DNA of 64,000 nucleotides from Amphiduros pacificus (GCA_949316495.1 OX439000.1:9240501-9304500); one strand, 5' to 3'. Shown: positions 1 through 10,295, counted from the stretch's first letter. Notes: generated by a model not told the origin, from the letters alone. Program-made: numbers and translations.

Positions 1-330
1 TTCACAATCATAAAGTATTTTTTTAACAATGAGAATAAATGTGATCAACAAGTGAAGTCAGGTGAAGTAACCAGATCTATGCTAATTGGTGGATTTTGTA
101 TCAGAATATGACATCAATTATGGCAATTAACAATATTAAAGCATTGGTGAAACCTGGAAAGTTGCAGGCAATTTTACAGTGGTTTGTTGTATCTAAAAAC
201 AATATATGATCTTAAAATTGACATACATACAGGCTATCTGTCTGAAATCAACAAAATAACATCTGCTCTGAGAATTATGATTTCTTGTGACCACCGGGCA
301 CTGCCCGTACTAAACCGGAAATGTGTTGTG
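1..330. other. AT-rich non-coding left edge
   Basis: No gene is seen. The stretch around 140-210 (attaaagcattggtg ... gcaattttacag) resembles parts of the dispersed repeat at 32919-33440, so part of this edge is probably an old repeat copy cut by the window boundary. Confidence 0.4.
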
Positions 331-349
331 TGACCTTGACCTTTGAACT
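331..349 (-). promoter_or_regulatory. Nuclear-receptor-type composite site (ERRE plus DR1)
   Basis: Read on the minus strand, 349-337 is AGTTCAAAGGTCA, a direct repeat of two AGGTCA-like half-sites with one base between (DR1, the RXR/HNF4/PPAR type). The overlapping 339-331 reads TCAAGGTCA, the extended half-site bound by ERR and Ftz-F1/SF-1 receptors. It lies about 70 bp before a short ATG reading frame. TGACCTTTGA-like strings can also occur as repeat DNA, so function is only inferred. Confidence 0.3.
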
Positions 350-419
350 GTCAGAGGGCTCCGTAAGTCACGGGAGGTGTTGTTTACCAAGTGTTACAAA
401 TTATTATAAGAAAATAAAG

Positions 420-497
420 ATGTCAAGACCAGAGTGGGTTAGCTCAAGTAGTGAGTCCAGTGAAGATGAAGGTGGTAGAATTATTAAAAACGGATGA
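420..497 (+). CDS. Short acidic/serine-rich reading frame entering a tandem array
   Basis: ATG at 420 opens a 25-residue frame starting MSRPEWVSSSSESSEDEGG. It runs into the first unit of the 212-bp array and stops at 495-497. The Ser/Glu/Asp-rich start looks like the N-terminus of a nuclear or transposon protein, but no family is recognised. It may be a first exon whose downstream part was replaced by the tandem repeats, or a chance frame. Confidence 0.2.
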   Translation: MSRPEWVSSSSESSEDEGGRIIKNG

Positions 498-1193
498 ATA
501 TTTTTGAAGTTATGAGTCCAAACGTCCGAGAAGATTTTGCCGAAATTGACAATTTTACCCTGTGTTCATATTGTACATTGACAAAATCGGAACAACACAT
601 TTTCGGCCATTTTTTTTAAATATTTAAACATAATATCGAAGGTTGACACTTCACATGCTAATAGAATGAAGTCTTGGCTTTCTTTTGGTGGTAGAAATTT
701 TAAAAACGGATGAATATTTTTGAAGTTATGAGTCCAAACGTCCGAGAAGATTTTGCCGAAATTGACAATTCTGTGTTCATATTGTACATTGACAAAATCG
801 GAACAACACATTTTCGGCCATTTTTTAAAAAATATTTAAACATTATATCGAAGGTTTACACTTCACATGCTAATAGAATGAAGTCTTGGCTTTCTTTTGG
901 TGGTAGAAATATTAAAAACGGATGAATATTTTTGAAGTTATGAGTCTAAACGTCCGAGAAGATTTTGCCGAAATTGACAATTCTGTGTTCATATTGTACA
1001 TTGACAAAATCGGAACAACACATTTTCGGCCATTTTTAAAAAATATTTAAACATAATATCGAAGGTTGACACTTCACATGCTAATAGAGTACAGTCTTGG
1101 CTTTCTTTTGGTGGTAGAATTATTAAAAACGGATGAATACTTTTGAAGTTATGAGTCCAAACGTCCGAGAAGATTTTGCAGAAATTGACAATT
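471..1193. repeat. 212-bp tandem array, about 3.4 copies
   Basis: Units begin with ggtggtagaa at about 471, 687, 899 and 1110, giving spacings of 216, 212 and 211. Each carries the landmarks ggatgaatatttttgaagtt, gtccgagaagattttgc and aacaacacattttcggcca. The units differ by a few substitutions and short indels, so the array is fairly young. The second unit reads as a 71-codon frame (710-925). That frame is disrupted in the other units, so it is not treated as a gene. Confidence 0.85.
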
Positions 1194-1239
1194 TAGTTTT
1201 ATATGTTCTGACATGTATATTGTCATGTATATTTTGCAG

Positions 1240-2160
1240 AAATTAGCAATTTAGTTTTATATGTCCTGATGTGTATATCGCTTAAATAGAACCCCAATAC
1301 AGGGGCCCACCACTATATGATATGCAAAAAGAGCCAATATGCACACTTTTCTGGCTGGCAGCTTGTAACTACATGTTTACCAGCTGGGAACTTTTTTTGG
1401 TATGAATCAGCTGGCTCAAAATACATTTGACATTTCAAAATGATCTAGCTGACAGACTGATGAATTTAATTGGCTGGCTGGTAAAGTATTGAGATTTTAA
1501 CACCAACTGACAATTTCACCATTGAAAACCGCAAAATAAAAAATAAATTATATTATATGAACACTATTTGACAAAGATTGTTCAAGCCTAATGATATTTC
1601 TACAGTAATTATAAGTATTGAACATATAAATATTTATTAAAGAAATTGGCTCATTACCAGCTGTTAAAAGAAATTTGGCATTGACAAACATCCATGAACA
1701 AAGTTAACAGCTGTTAATTCCATACAAATTCTGAACTGGTAAGTTTAACAGCTGGTAAAAAATAACAGCTGACAGCCAAAATCTCAAAGTGTAGCTGGCT
1801 GGTATCTTAAAAAAAATTTTCCTTCTAGAAAATACTAAAAATGCATATTGGAAAAAAAAAATTTCAGACGAGTGATATGTTGTTCACAACATTCTATAAC
1901 ATACTCTGCCAAAGTTTCACATCTCTATCTCAATTTTTAACGAAGTTGGTAGTGGTGGGCCCCTGCCAATATGAAGATTCCATCTTTGTCATTATTCTTA
2001 ATATTTTCTATTTTAAAAATAATTCAATTCTATATGTTCTGATGTGCATTTCTCTCAAATAGAACCCATTATGAAGATCCCATCTTTGTTTTCTGTACAA
2101 AATCATTATTTTTTATATTATATATGTTTGCAAAAAAAAAGTTAAAAAAAAATCAATTCT
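1240..2160 (+). repeat. Dispersed satellite-like repeat, unit about 110-120 bp, locus 1
   Basis: The motif ttctatatgttctgatgtgcat, then ctcaaatagaaccc, then atatgaagattccatctttg recurs here. It also recurs at 26330-26655, 42700-43030 (inverted) and 55480-55870. At this locus the array is split by the TIR element at 1300-1965 and runs directly into the core repeat at 2160-2540. Confidence 0.65.
1300..1965. mobile_element. Non-autonomous TIR DNA transposon (MITE), 666 bp, nested in a repeat
   Basis: The ends are perfect 16-bp inverted repeats: CAGGGGCCCACCACTA at 1300-1315 and its complement at 1950-1965. The flanks are a 6-bp direct duplication, ccaata, at 1294-1299 and 1966-1971. The uninterrupted target (cccaatatgaag) is visible in related repeat copies, so the insertion site is clear. 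The interior has no transposase but is full of CAGCTG/GGCTGG motifs, plausible transposase-binding repeats. The termini look hAT-like, but hAT elements make 8-bp duplications, so the superfamily is open. Confidence 0.75.
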
Positions 2161-2540
2161 ATACAGCTCAGCCTTTAAGGGGAATTCATGCAGCCTTTGA
2201 TGTCTGCCCATTCAGTGGTGTGAAAAACCCCAAATTTCATCAAAGAGGGTCAAATCATAAATTTCACTGATACCAATTGTCAGCATTCACAGTTTTACCA
2301 TTCAAATCCTTGTGATTTAAGGCCAAACCAGTGATCAAAGGGTTTAATGTCACTTTTTCCACACCTTGGCCTGTCTTCCCTTTTTGACAGAAAGGTTTTC
2401 ACATGCATAAGATATTTTGAAATAAATAGTATACTTTTCCCACAAATGATTTTATATCTTTCACAACCATAAGATATTTGTCACAACCATAAAATATTTG
2501 TCACAACCATAAAATATTTGTCACAACCATGATAGTTATT
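2160..2540 (+). repeat. Dispersed repeat core plus 20-bp minisatellite
   Basis: The core at 2160-2400 has landmarks catgcagcctttgatgt and agtggtgtgaaaaacccc. It matches the reverse complement of 42480-42720. It is followed at about 2456-2530 by about 3.5 copies of a 20-bp unit related to cacaaccataaaatatttgt. The inverted copy at 42330-42440 carries a comparable short-period tract in the same relative place, so core and minisatellite travel together. Confidence 0.65.
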
Positions 2541-2599
2541 TCATTGATTCAAATAATATCAAAATAATCTTTTGTTGTTCTGAAGTATACTCCTGGCAA

Positions 2600-2895
2600 T
2601 AAATTTGTACAAAACATCTCCACCCTGTTTCCCAAGCTGGACAGGTGCCCAACTGGTAACTCATTAGGTGTTTACACGAGTACACAGACCAGCTAAACAA
2701 AGCTTGTTGACAGAGTGTTCAATTGCTGTTGTAGGTTTCAGCAGACAACTGATCAACTTTCAAATGCCACAGAAAGTTGTTAACAGGGAATAATTTGGGT
2801 AATACTACATAAAAGCACTGTTTAGGGTATAAACATTCATGTTATATAAAGAAAATGTGTTTGAAAGTCAGGTTTCACCAATGCTTTAATACACT
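2600..2895 (+). repeat. Dispersed interspersed repeat, copy 1
   Basis: This aligns by eye with 33240-33440. Shared landmarks are ctaaacaaagcttgttgaca, a conserved ggtataaacatt block and a gaatgcttaa-like end. No coding capacity is seen. It is a diverged copy of an uncharacterised repeat family. Confidence 0.5.
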
Positions 2896-3250
2896 ACAAT
2901 ACTGCATTCAAGTGGCATGTGCTTCCAAGATTGGGAAACCCCGTACGTTTGTAATTTGATGAATTGATGTAGGTGGAGAGATAAGTGGTGAGATATCTTA
3001 GTAACTGCATTACTATCAGAAGTTCTACTATAAATGGCATCTTTAATGTGGACAGACGGTTATACTTTGCACTTGACTATGAGATCTTGATGACTCAAAA
3101 ACTTCTTAAACTTTGTTTGAGAAGATGCACCCCTCTCTAAAATGTTTATTCTGTACAAATAAATGTGAGTTTGAAAAACAAATAAAATTGATGCCAATAG
3201 AATATACAACCATCAATATTTGAACTTGTTTTTATATTTACTGTCATTAA
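2896..3250. other. Intergenic, no feature recognised
   Basis: AT-rich sequence with only short chance reading frames between a dispersed repeat and a LINE fragment. Confidence 0.4.
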
Positions 3251-3499
3251 TATTAAGCCCAGTCTAAAAATAAAACAAAAATGTCGTGTGATGAAATGGA
3301 AGAATGTATTGAAGATATTAAAATATTCCTATTGGATAATAAGATGAAGATAAATGATGGAAAGACAGAAATGATAATTTGTGGGAAAAGCTCACATTTC
3401 ACAAATGGAACCATACCTAATTCAATCAAAGGAGGAGAAGCTTGTATTGCAAGATCCACGGATATCAAGGACCTAGGCATGATATTTGATGAAGAATGA
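3251..3499 (+). pseudogene. LINE reverse-transcriptase fragment
   Basis: The frame from 3281 reads CIEDIKIFLLDNKMKINDGK, then TEMIICG, and later DIKDLGMIFD. This matches the block of non-LTR (CR1/Jockey-like) reverse transcriptases just after the catalytic palm: helix, N(K)LKLN..KTE, and then LG(V/M)IFD. The frame stops at about 3499 and no upstream catalytic YADD region is present, so this is a dead 5'-truncated and internally broken piece. It may or may not be the same family as the LINE tail at 43111-43458. Confidence 0.65.
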
Positions 3500-3825
3500 A
3501 AACAAATATAGAAAATGTATAAAAAATATCTCGGCTCCTTGACATGACACACACGTATAAAACATTGAGATTTGCCTTGCGTGGGGATATTTGGAACGAT
3601 CTATTCAATGGGCAGTTTATTCTTTGCAGTGAAAGTAGAAAGTACCCATAATCTAATGCTTTGACAGTGATCATCACTTTTGGCAGGCAGGCCTATGGAC
3701 TCCATTGCTTTCGCTCCAGTATTGTGGATCACGTGACACCGTTTTTGTTTCCTCTCTTGATATACGTCATATTTGCGTACGCATCAGTACCCCTGCACGT
3801 GCACGTGCCTTGAGAGGCTGGAAGC
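3500..3825. other. Intergenic, short (GTGCAC) run
   Basis: No gene is seen. An alternating purine-pyrimidine tract, tgcacgtgcacgtgc, at about 3794-3808 carries two CACGTG E-boxes and resembles the tract inside the LINE tail near 43242. Confidence 0.35.
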
Positions 3826-3828
3826 TAA

Positions 3829-4661
3829 GGGGCCGTCCATTGAGTTGAGTGTGGGATGAAAAAGGAAATCAGTTGCAAAGGGGGGAGGGGGGGTCCAGAG
3901 TGCTGTTCATACTTTTTTGTATGCTTATCCCACATATTTGACTTTTCAGGAAGTCAAATGTAATCAGTTCAAATAGGTGTCGGGTAAAGTGTAAACATTG
4001 TATACAGTATCATGTCTCTCTGTCAGACTCTGTTTACACAGCAATAAATGATCTTCAAATACATGGTCACCCAGAGTGCAATTAACAAGTTGACTACATC
4101 AGACCTGTTCTCTCTCAACATGCTTTGATACTGAACACAGCAGTTTTGATAGCAGTATGAATAGACACATATCTAGACAGATTTTGTTATTCATCAAAGA
4201 AGTGCACCAGACAATTAGACCAGAATGCTGGAAAGGTACACAATCATGTTCACAGGCCCCACAGGACTTGCATAGTGCTAATAACTGCATTATGTTATTA
4301 TAATTCATAGCATTATATTTCATGTGACATTTAATATGCGGATCATACTGATGACCGTGATGATGACAAGTAGATCTAGTACCAAAAGTATTTCAATCAT
4401 GATGCATTAGAATTGTGTCCAGATAAAATAAAATCTATATTTAAAATTGTATTTCTTTGTTTGTTAACTTACAACACATAGTTATCACATACCGGTATAT
4501 GAAAAAAACATGGTACAATTTATGTACATGTCCAAACTGACAAATGTAATGTGTGGGATGACATCTTGGAAAGTTGCATACCAGGGGGGAGGGGGGGGGG
4601 TCTAACAGAAAAGGAAGTGAATTTCCTTTTTCATCCCACACTCAATTCAATGGACGGCCTC
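3829..4661. mobile_element. PIF/Harbinger-like MITE, 833 bp
   Basis: About 40-bp inverted repeats bound the element. The left starts GGGGCCGTCCATTGAGTTGA (3829) and the right arm is its complement with few changes (about 4620-4661). A TAA trinucleotide flanks both ends (3826-3828, 4662-4664), fitting the TWA target duplication of PIF/Harbinger transposons. There is no transposase inside. Next to the inverted repeats sit direct repeats of agttgca plus a G-tract (3880-3893 and 4584-4600), both G-rich on the plus strand. Confidence 0.75.
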
Positions 4662-6240
4662 TAATGCGGTTCCCTTTGGGAAGGATAAGATCAGGAACTC
4701 TACATTTCCCACAAGAGGGCACCTCGCCCCCTATCTCAGACATTGGAAGTCCCTGTCGTCATTGGGTTCATATTAGATGTTTTCGTTTGTTTGACTTGTT
4801 TTGTGCTTGTGTTTCTTTGGGGGAATGGCGCTCAGTCAAATATATGGTTAGATGTCTGTGGAAAACTCGCAAATCTGCAATATTTCACTAATGAAGTGTC
4901 CATTACCATGGTAACCATCAGTTTTCTCTTTCTGTAAAAAGCAAAAACGGTTATAATGAAAATATAAAATTTCTCCCCAATAATTTGGTGGCATATTCAC
5001 GGGCAAAATAAACACCCTAAAATCAAAATAATTTGTTACCATACGATATCTGGTTGTCATTTTAGCATGTGTATAAATAATGCATTCATGTTGGTTACCA
5101 TAAAATGTCCAAAACAATCGAAATAAGTAATTTGAGCAAATTATAAATTATGTACAAAGAGCCTGTTGTTTGGGAATAGGTGGTTACCATGGGTACATAA
5201 ATCAGTCAGCCCCAATATTTTGAATTTAAATGTTTAGTGATGGTTATCATGTGGGCCCCTGCATTGAAATAAAATGACACTCTCATGAAACCTCTATTAA
5301 ATGCCAGGTTGCTCAAGCTTAATCATGGATCATACATAGACAAAACTTCATGAATCTAAAAGAAAGATACGAGAGAAAGATATGATTAATCATTTATTCA
5401 TATTGTATTGCATTATCTCGCTTCACACTGGAGCAGACTATATGTGCTTCCCAACTCATGCATCCATTAACTCAAAAACTAATTGTTTTTGTAATATTTA
5501 CATAACGTTTTATCATATATACTTTAGTTATCACATTTGTTATGATAAGAAATATGGATTAGATAATAATCAAGTCACTGGCGCAGCACAAAATCGTACA
5601 AAAAACTGTAAGCTAACCACAGTTTTATGATGTTATGGATATGCCTGAAAATGGCTTTAAATTATGTAAGAACTAACTCTTTCTTATTGTATTTCTTTTA
5701 AAACATGAAAAAATAGAAAACATTTTGAGTGTCATGGAAAATAGAAAGGATATCTCTCTCCTGACTATTTTACATCTTACCCACGAAATGCTGAGAAATC
5801 TACATGGTATTTTCAGATGAGAAGATCGAGTTTGACGGATAATGAGAATAAAAGATTTCCCCTGTGTTGCTGTTTGAGCAATGCTGACAAAGTCAGCACA
5901 TGTAGAAAGCACATAAAGATATCTTAAACGCACATAGACATCCGAAAATGCCATATTTATCAACTTGAGCTCTGTTCATAATTGATTGTCCGTGTGGCCG
6001 ACTTATGTGACAGTTTGGGAATTTTACTGAGTCAAGTGTGCCTAGGAACTCACAGTGTCGAAATATCATATTTATATCGATGAAATATAGTGTTCCTGTT
6101 AAATATTATTGATCATGTTCAGTATACAAACTGAAATTGAGTTAATGTTTGTCTCATTAGGCATTACAAAAAAAAATCTTTATAATTATTGAATGAGTAA
6201 ACAATGACACCATATTGCTAGATAACAGAGTTTCTGATTC
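4662..6240. other. Intergenic region downstream of gene A
   Basis: No gene is recognised. It holds scattered gttaccat motifs (4890-5190). A string GTGGGCCCCTG at about 5250-5262 resembles the right terminus of the 1300-1965 element, but no matching left end is visible. The small open frames here show no domain signature. Confidence 0.4.
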
Positions 6241-6251
6241 CACCATACACA

Positions 6252-6257
6252 TTTATT
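6252..6257 (-). terminator. PolyA signal overlapping the stop codon of gene A
   Basis: On the minus strand the end of the gene reads GAA TAA ATG, so the hexamer AATAAA contains the stop codon TAA. No other canonical AATAAA or ATTAAA was seen in the next 200 bases downstream. If used, it would give a 3' UTR of only about 10-30 nt. Confidence 0.4.
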
Positions 6258-6963
6258 CTAACACAGGTCTCCAAGCCTTGTCTTTCAGATTCACTGCCTT
6301 GCGCAGTTTGAAACCTCGCAGGCCAAATGGCTGTTCTTGTAATTCGGCCTCTGTCATATCAGTAAAGAACTCGCCATCTATCATTTCCTGTTCACAAACA
6401 TCTGCAAACTCTTTCAGGTTGAGCAAACGTAGAGTGTCAGAGAAACCTTTAACCGTAAGCTGTCTCAGGTTGTCGGGTATATCTTTGACGTCTATCACTT
6501 TTGAGACCTTTCTATTAAGAGCGGTTTTCTTGGGTAGATCAGCCACGTCATCTGTGGCGGTGTTGGAGTCTTCCGGGCCCCGGTCCCTGGTCCCAGCACC
6601 GAGGGTTTTGGGACGTGGAGTCAGGGGAGTTGGGGGATTGATGGAAGGGAGAGCCCCATCTGAACTGCTCCTGTCTCGAGCCCTAAATGCACTAACAATC
6701 TGATAGGTGTCTTCAAAGTCCCCTAATTCGTCATCCTCGTCTGTGTCACTGTTCACGCTGTGTGTATCGGTGCTTGTCCCAAGTAGCTTGCGGTTTGGAG
6801 GATATGTAGGTGGTAATTCTAAGGATTCAATGGAGGTTAAGTGGCCGTCGTCTATATCAGCCTGCAGCTGGGCTTCTAGTTGTTTGCTGGACGGAGGAGG
6901 CGTCGGTAAAGATTCTATGGACTCCACTGAAGTCAGGCGCTCCTCATCATCAGCATGCATTGC
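6253..6963 (-). CDS. Gene A coding exon 3 (SAM domain)
   Basis: Acceptor gttttag precedes 6963 and the exon opens in phase 0 as A-M-H-A-D-D. It encodes residues 674-909, ending WRPVLE-stop. A duplicated motif lies at its start: LTSVESIESLPTPPP at 683-697, and LTSIESLELPPTYPP at 715-729. The SAM domain (about 834-909) includes LTVKGFSDTLRLLNLKEFAD. Confidence 0.85.
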   Translation of the reverse strand, partial: AMHADDEERLTSVESIESLPTPPPSSKQLEAQLQADIDDGHLTSIESLELPPTYPPNRKLLGTSTDTHSVNSDTDEDDELGDFEDTYQIVSAFRARDRSSSDGALPSINPPTPLTPRPKTLGAGTRDRGPEDSNTATDDVADLPKKTALNRKVSKVIDVKDIPDNLRQLTVKGFSDTLRLLNLKEFADVCEQEMIDGEFFTDMTEAELQEQPFGLRGFKLRKAVNLKDKAWRPVLE

Positions 6964-9530
6964 CTAAAACAATCAATTCAAATCAAATATTTCCTGCTCT
7001 AACTTCCCATTTTTCCAATTATGGATTTCCTATCTAAACAAAAAACTATTTTAACACACATTGGCCCATTCTTTGTTGTTGATTTCTTGGGGTTTTTTTT
7101 TCTTTTTTTTTCTTTTTGGTGTTGGCAAACAGCAACAAAACACTGTTGATCACTTGAGTGCGTGGACTAAAGAATTGTTAATGTCACCAAATAGAGCTTA
7201 CCTTCATTGCACTGAGCTTCTCCATCCATTTCGGTTTTGATGCTGTTAGTAAAGGTGCTCGTGGATCTGCAAAAAATAATTACAAATTTTAAAACACTTA
7301 AGATATATAAATGAATAAAATCATTTTTAAACATTTGTAAACATTACTTATGGGATTATATATTGAACTATTGGTACATCACAAACAATAGGGGGCGTAG
7401 AGGTACAGTATGACTCCACTTAATCAAACTGTTTATTGGAATCATAATTGAAAATGGGGTGGACTCTCTGTACCAATGTATTTCTTGATGAAATGCAATA
7501 ATCTATATTCAATAAGTTTACAAATTCGGGCAAGATAAACCTGTCTCTGTGTATATAGTTTGAACGAATCACTTACGGTCCATGGTGAATGGTGCAGGCT
7601 GTTGGCTTGTGTTGACATAGTGAATGGGAGGACCCGTTTCTGTCTGATCCTTCTTGCTGTCATGGGGAAGTACAGCTGACAGGTCCTCTTTTCTCACTGG
7701 AACAGGAGGAATTGGTCTCCTCCTTTTCTCTTGGTTGACATCGGAGAGGCGAGGACTCGCTAGGTTATTTGAATACTTAGATTCATGTGTGTCCATATCA
7801 AAATAATCTTCCTCCTCTGGCGTATGTTGGGGGTTTGGTGGGGTGGCAGATAAATCTATGTAATCATCCATGGAGGCGTTTGTGTCTCTTGATTTGGATT
7901 TTTCCACTTCCAGATTGCTGGTTGGGGATTTTTCCATTGACAAGTAACTTTCTTGAATATCGCTGTTGTCCACATTTATGTAGTCACCTGCAGTTTTCGT
8001 GATAGAAGGGGGTATGCGGTTCTGTCTTGTCAAACTTCCCTTGGGTGAATCTGCCATGTTTAAATACATTTCTTTGGCTTCACTGTATGCTCCAGTGTTA
8101 ATGTAATCTCCCCCTTGATCACGGGTGTGTTTAGGCGCATGGCTGGCCCTCAGGGAGGGCTCGGGAGCAGGTACCACCTTAGAAAGGTCTTCAAGGTTGA
8201 TTGCAGAAGGCAAAAGTAAATTACCCAACGAGGTGGTTCTGGTATAAGTAAGGTCACCACCAGATTCTGTTTGTCCACGGTGGGAAGCTCCCGATCCTGG
8301 GTCATCGCTACCTTTAGAGGACGATCCCAAACCTTTAGGCTTTTTCAGTGTGGCAGGTTTTGGAGGAACTTGAGGAACATTCTGAGATTTCCGAGGGTGA
8401 TGTGGGGATTTTGGTGGTGTTTGTGGTGGTGACACTCTGGCCACAGATTTACATGATCCTGCTATCATATCATATGTTAGTGATTCGCTACTGTCATCTG
8501 GCACTAATGTCAAATAATCACTGTGTGTGTCATTGCCCTCCTGATCACTGTCTGTATCTGCAGTTCTCTTTTTTATATTAGTGGGTCGAGGTGCTACTAC
8601 TGGCTTGAACCTTGGAAGCGTTGCAGGTTTTCTGTGGACAACAGGTTTGGCTCCTTCTAATGATATGATATTGCACTTTGTCACAAAATTCATCATTGAT
8701 ATTGCATCATTGACAGTACATTTTGACATATCAAATTGGAAATTGTCACACATTGTGCTGGTGTTCTCTTGAATATAGAATAATGGACTGCTCTCAATGC
8801 CTCCAAACCTGACGGGTAATGTAAGCATTTCTTCTCCTGTCCTTGTATCATGTTTGCATACTAACAAAGTTTGTTCAACCTCATAGTTAAGCTTGACGTC
8901 TCCTTCAAAATATTTGATAGATTTAAAGTCTTGCTTGGCGTTTTGTCTATTTAAAAAACTCACCCACTGAGGACATAAATATTTTGTCATAACTTCTTCA
9001 ATGTCTTTTTCACCCTCGTCTGGTAATTCCTCGAAGTCTCCCCTGAACGTCAATGGCAATTTGATTTCTTTATTATTGAATAAACATATCAGAAGCTCTT
9101 TATTTTTGTCAAATTTTACAAGTTGTAAAACATCATTGTGTCCTACCAACTTGGTAATTTTGGGCCCAACACTGGGTGCATATGTTACTCTGACTCTGGA
9201 TGGGAACCACTTGAGCAAGTCTTTAACAGTAGGAAATATGTACTCCGTCTTGGCGAGTTTTTTCAGCTTTGCCTTATAAGTCATTGGTATGAAACAGTGC
9301 CTGATCTCGCCCAGGCGTGTCGGAAACTCTCCTGCTACGCATGAATGTTTCTCCACCCCACACACCTGCAAAACATCTCCTTGTTTTAGAGTCAGGTTAT
9401 TACACTCATCAGAACAATCGCTCTGAACATAAAGATGCTTTTGTAAACCTCCATTTTGAAACTTCTCAACCAGTTCCATGACGTTATATGTCTGTGTAGA
9501 CCACTGTATACTGTCCTCCGTATCAGCCAT
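6253..9530 (-). CDS. GAREM-like CABIT-SAM adaptor, gene A (909 aa, 3 coding exons)
   Basis: The coding exons are 7577-9530, 7202-7266 and 6253-6963, joined at GT-AG sites in phases 1 and 0. The protein has a CABIT domain (about residues 15-290) with the core CLFNNKEIKLPLTFRGDFEE (149-168) and a second-half LLVCKHD (222-228). A disordered middle carries pTyr docking motifs: YINT 476, YLNM 489, YINV 517, YLSM 529, YFDM 576 and YVNT 638. YxN is the GRB2 SH2 consensus and YxxM the PI3K p85 consensus. SH3 ligands are PVVAPR (310-315) and PPVPVR (608-613). A SAM domain ends the protein (about 834-909). This architecture is that of GAREM, which links receptor tyrosine kinases through GRB2/SHP2 to ERK, so a cytoplasmic scaffold role is inferred. 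ATG at 9530 is the first start of the CABIT frame. Gene B is its tandem paralogue. Confidence 0.88.
7202..7266 (-). CDS. Gene A coding exon 2 (65 nt)
   Basis: Acceptor ttttttgcag precedes 7266 and donor gtaagc follows 7202. The exon enters in phase 1 and leaves in phase 0, encoding residues 652-673 (HPRAPLLTASKPKW, then MEKLSAMK). It is too short to be found as an open frame but is required to link the CABIT and SAM exons in frame. Confidence 0.8.
7577..9530 (-). CDS. Gene A coding exon 1 (CABIT domain and docking tail)
   Basis: This exon encodes residues 1-651 plus one base. It starts at ATG (9528-9530, MADTEDSIQW) and ends at ATG GAC C followed by the donor gtaagt (7576-7571). Phase 1 is matched by the next exon. 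It contains the whole CABIT domain and all the YxN/YxxM motifs. Confidence 0.88.
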
Positions 9531-10200
9531 AGTGGGTCAAATATGCTAGATTTGTAGAAATAAATATACGCAGACAGACTGGTCCTATGGGCTCTTCTGT
9601 AAAATTCCTCGGCACAATGATGTGTACATCTGGTATGTATTGGTGCTGGTCATCAGAGATGAGGCTACTCTTGTTTATATTTATGTATTGTCCATTTGCT
9701 AACAACGCTTATGCTTGTTAGAATATCGGTAACTTCCCGAAATGTTCTTATTTTAGTTTGTAGCCTACTTTTAGCAGAACTGTGCCCTCCAACCGAGGTT
9801 CGTAAACGCAATTATAAGACATCTCGACCGTCCAGCCCCTTGGAGGGCTTCACGCATGAGTTACCATTACCTATGCTTTCTCTCTTTGTGATCTTTTGTA
9901 TGCAAAGCAGAGTCTGTACACAAACTTAATTGGAATCCCCCATCCGCAAAGTACGTCATGCAAGGTGGAAATCCTCTAACCCTCCACTGTCCAATTGCTA
10001 TTGGTGGGTCCCTCATAATAGATATCCGTGTGTACTGACCCCGTTTTGATGTTTGATGCAATACTTGTTTATCTGTATCGAGAATGTGGTAGTATTGAGA
10101 TGTTATATCGTATTGAGTACATTAACTAATTAATTAACGCAAGAAAGATATACAAACAAGGAAAATATATTATAAATCATAGGCAAAATATATTTGAGGC
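9531..10200. other. Upstream region of gene A
   Basis: This holds the presumed 5' UTR and promoter of gene A, transcribed leftwards. A weak TATA-like tataatt on the minus strand lies near 9811-9822. No convincing 5' non-coding exon boundary could be fixed. Confidence 0.3.

Positions 10201-10201
<1 letters not shown>

Positions 10202-10290
<89 letters not shown>
10202..10290. repeat. (AT)n microsatellite
   Basis: About 44 AT dinucleotides with a single GT interruption near 10249. It joins the palindrome at 10287-10350. Confidence 0.95.

Positions 10291-10295
<5 letters not shown>

Noticed and set aside
5240-5270. Second copy of the 1300-1965 MITE
   Set aside because: Only an 11-base match to one terminus is present. 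No opposite end or target duplication was found.
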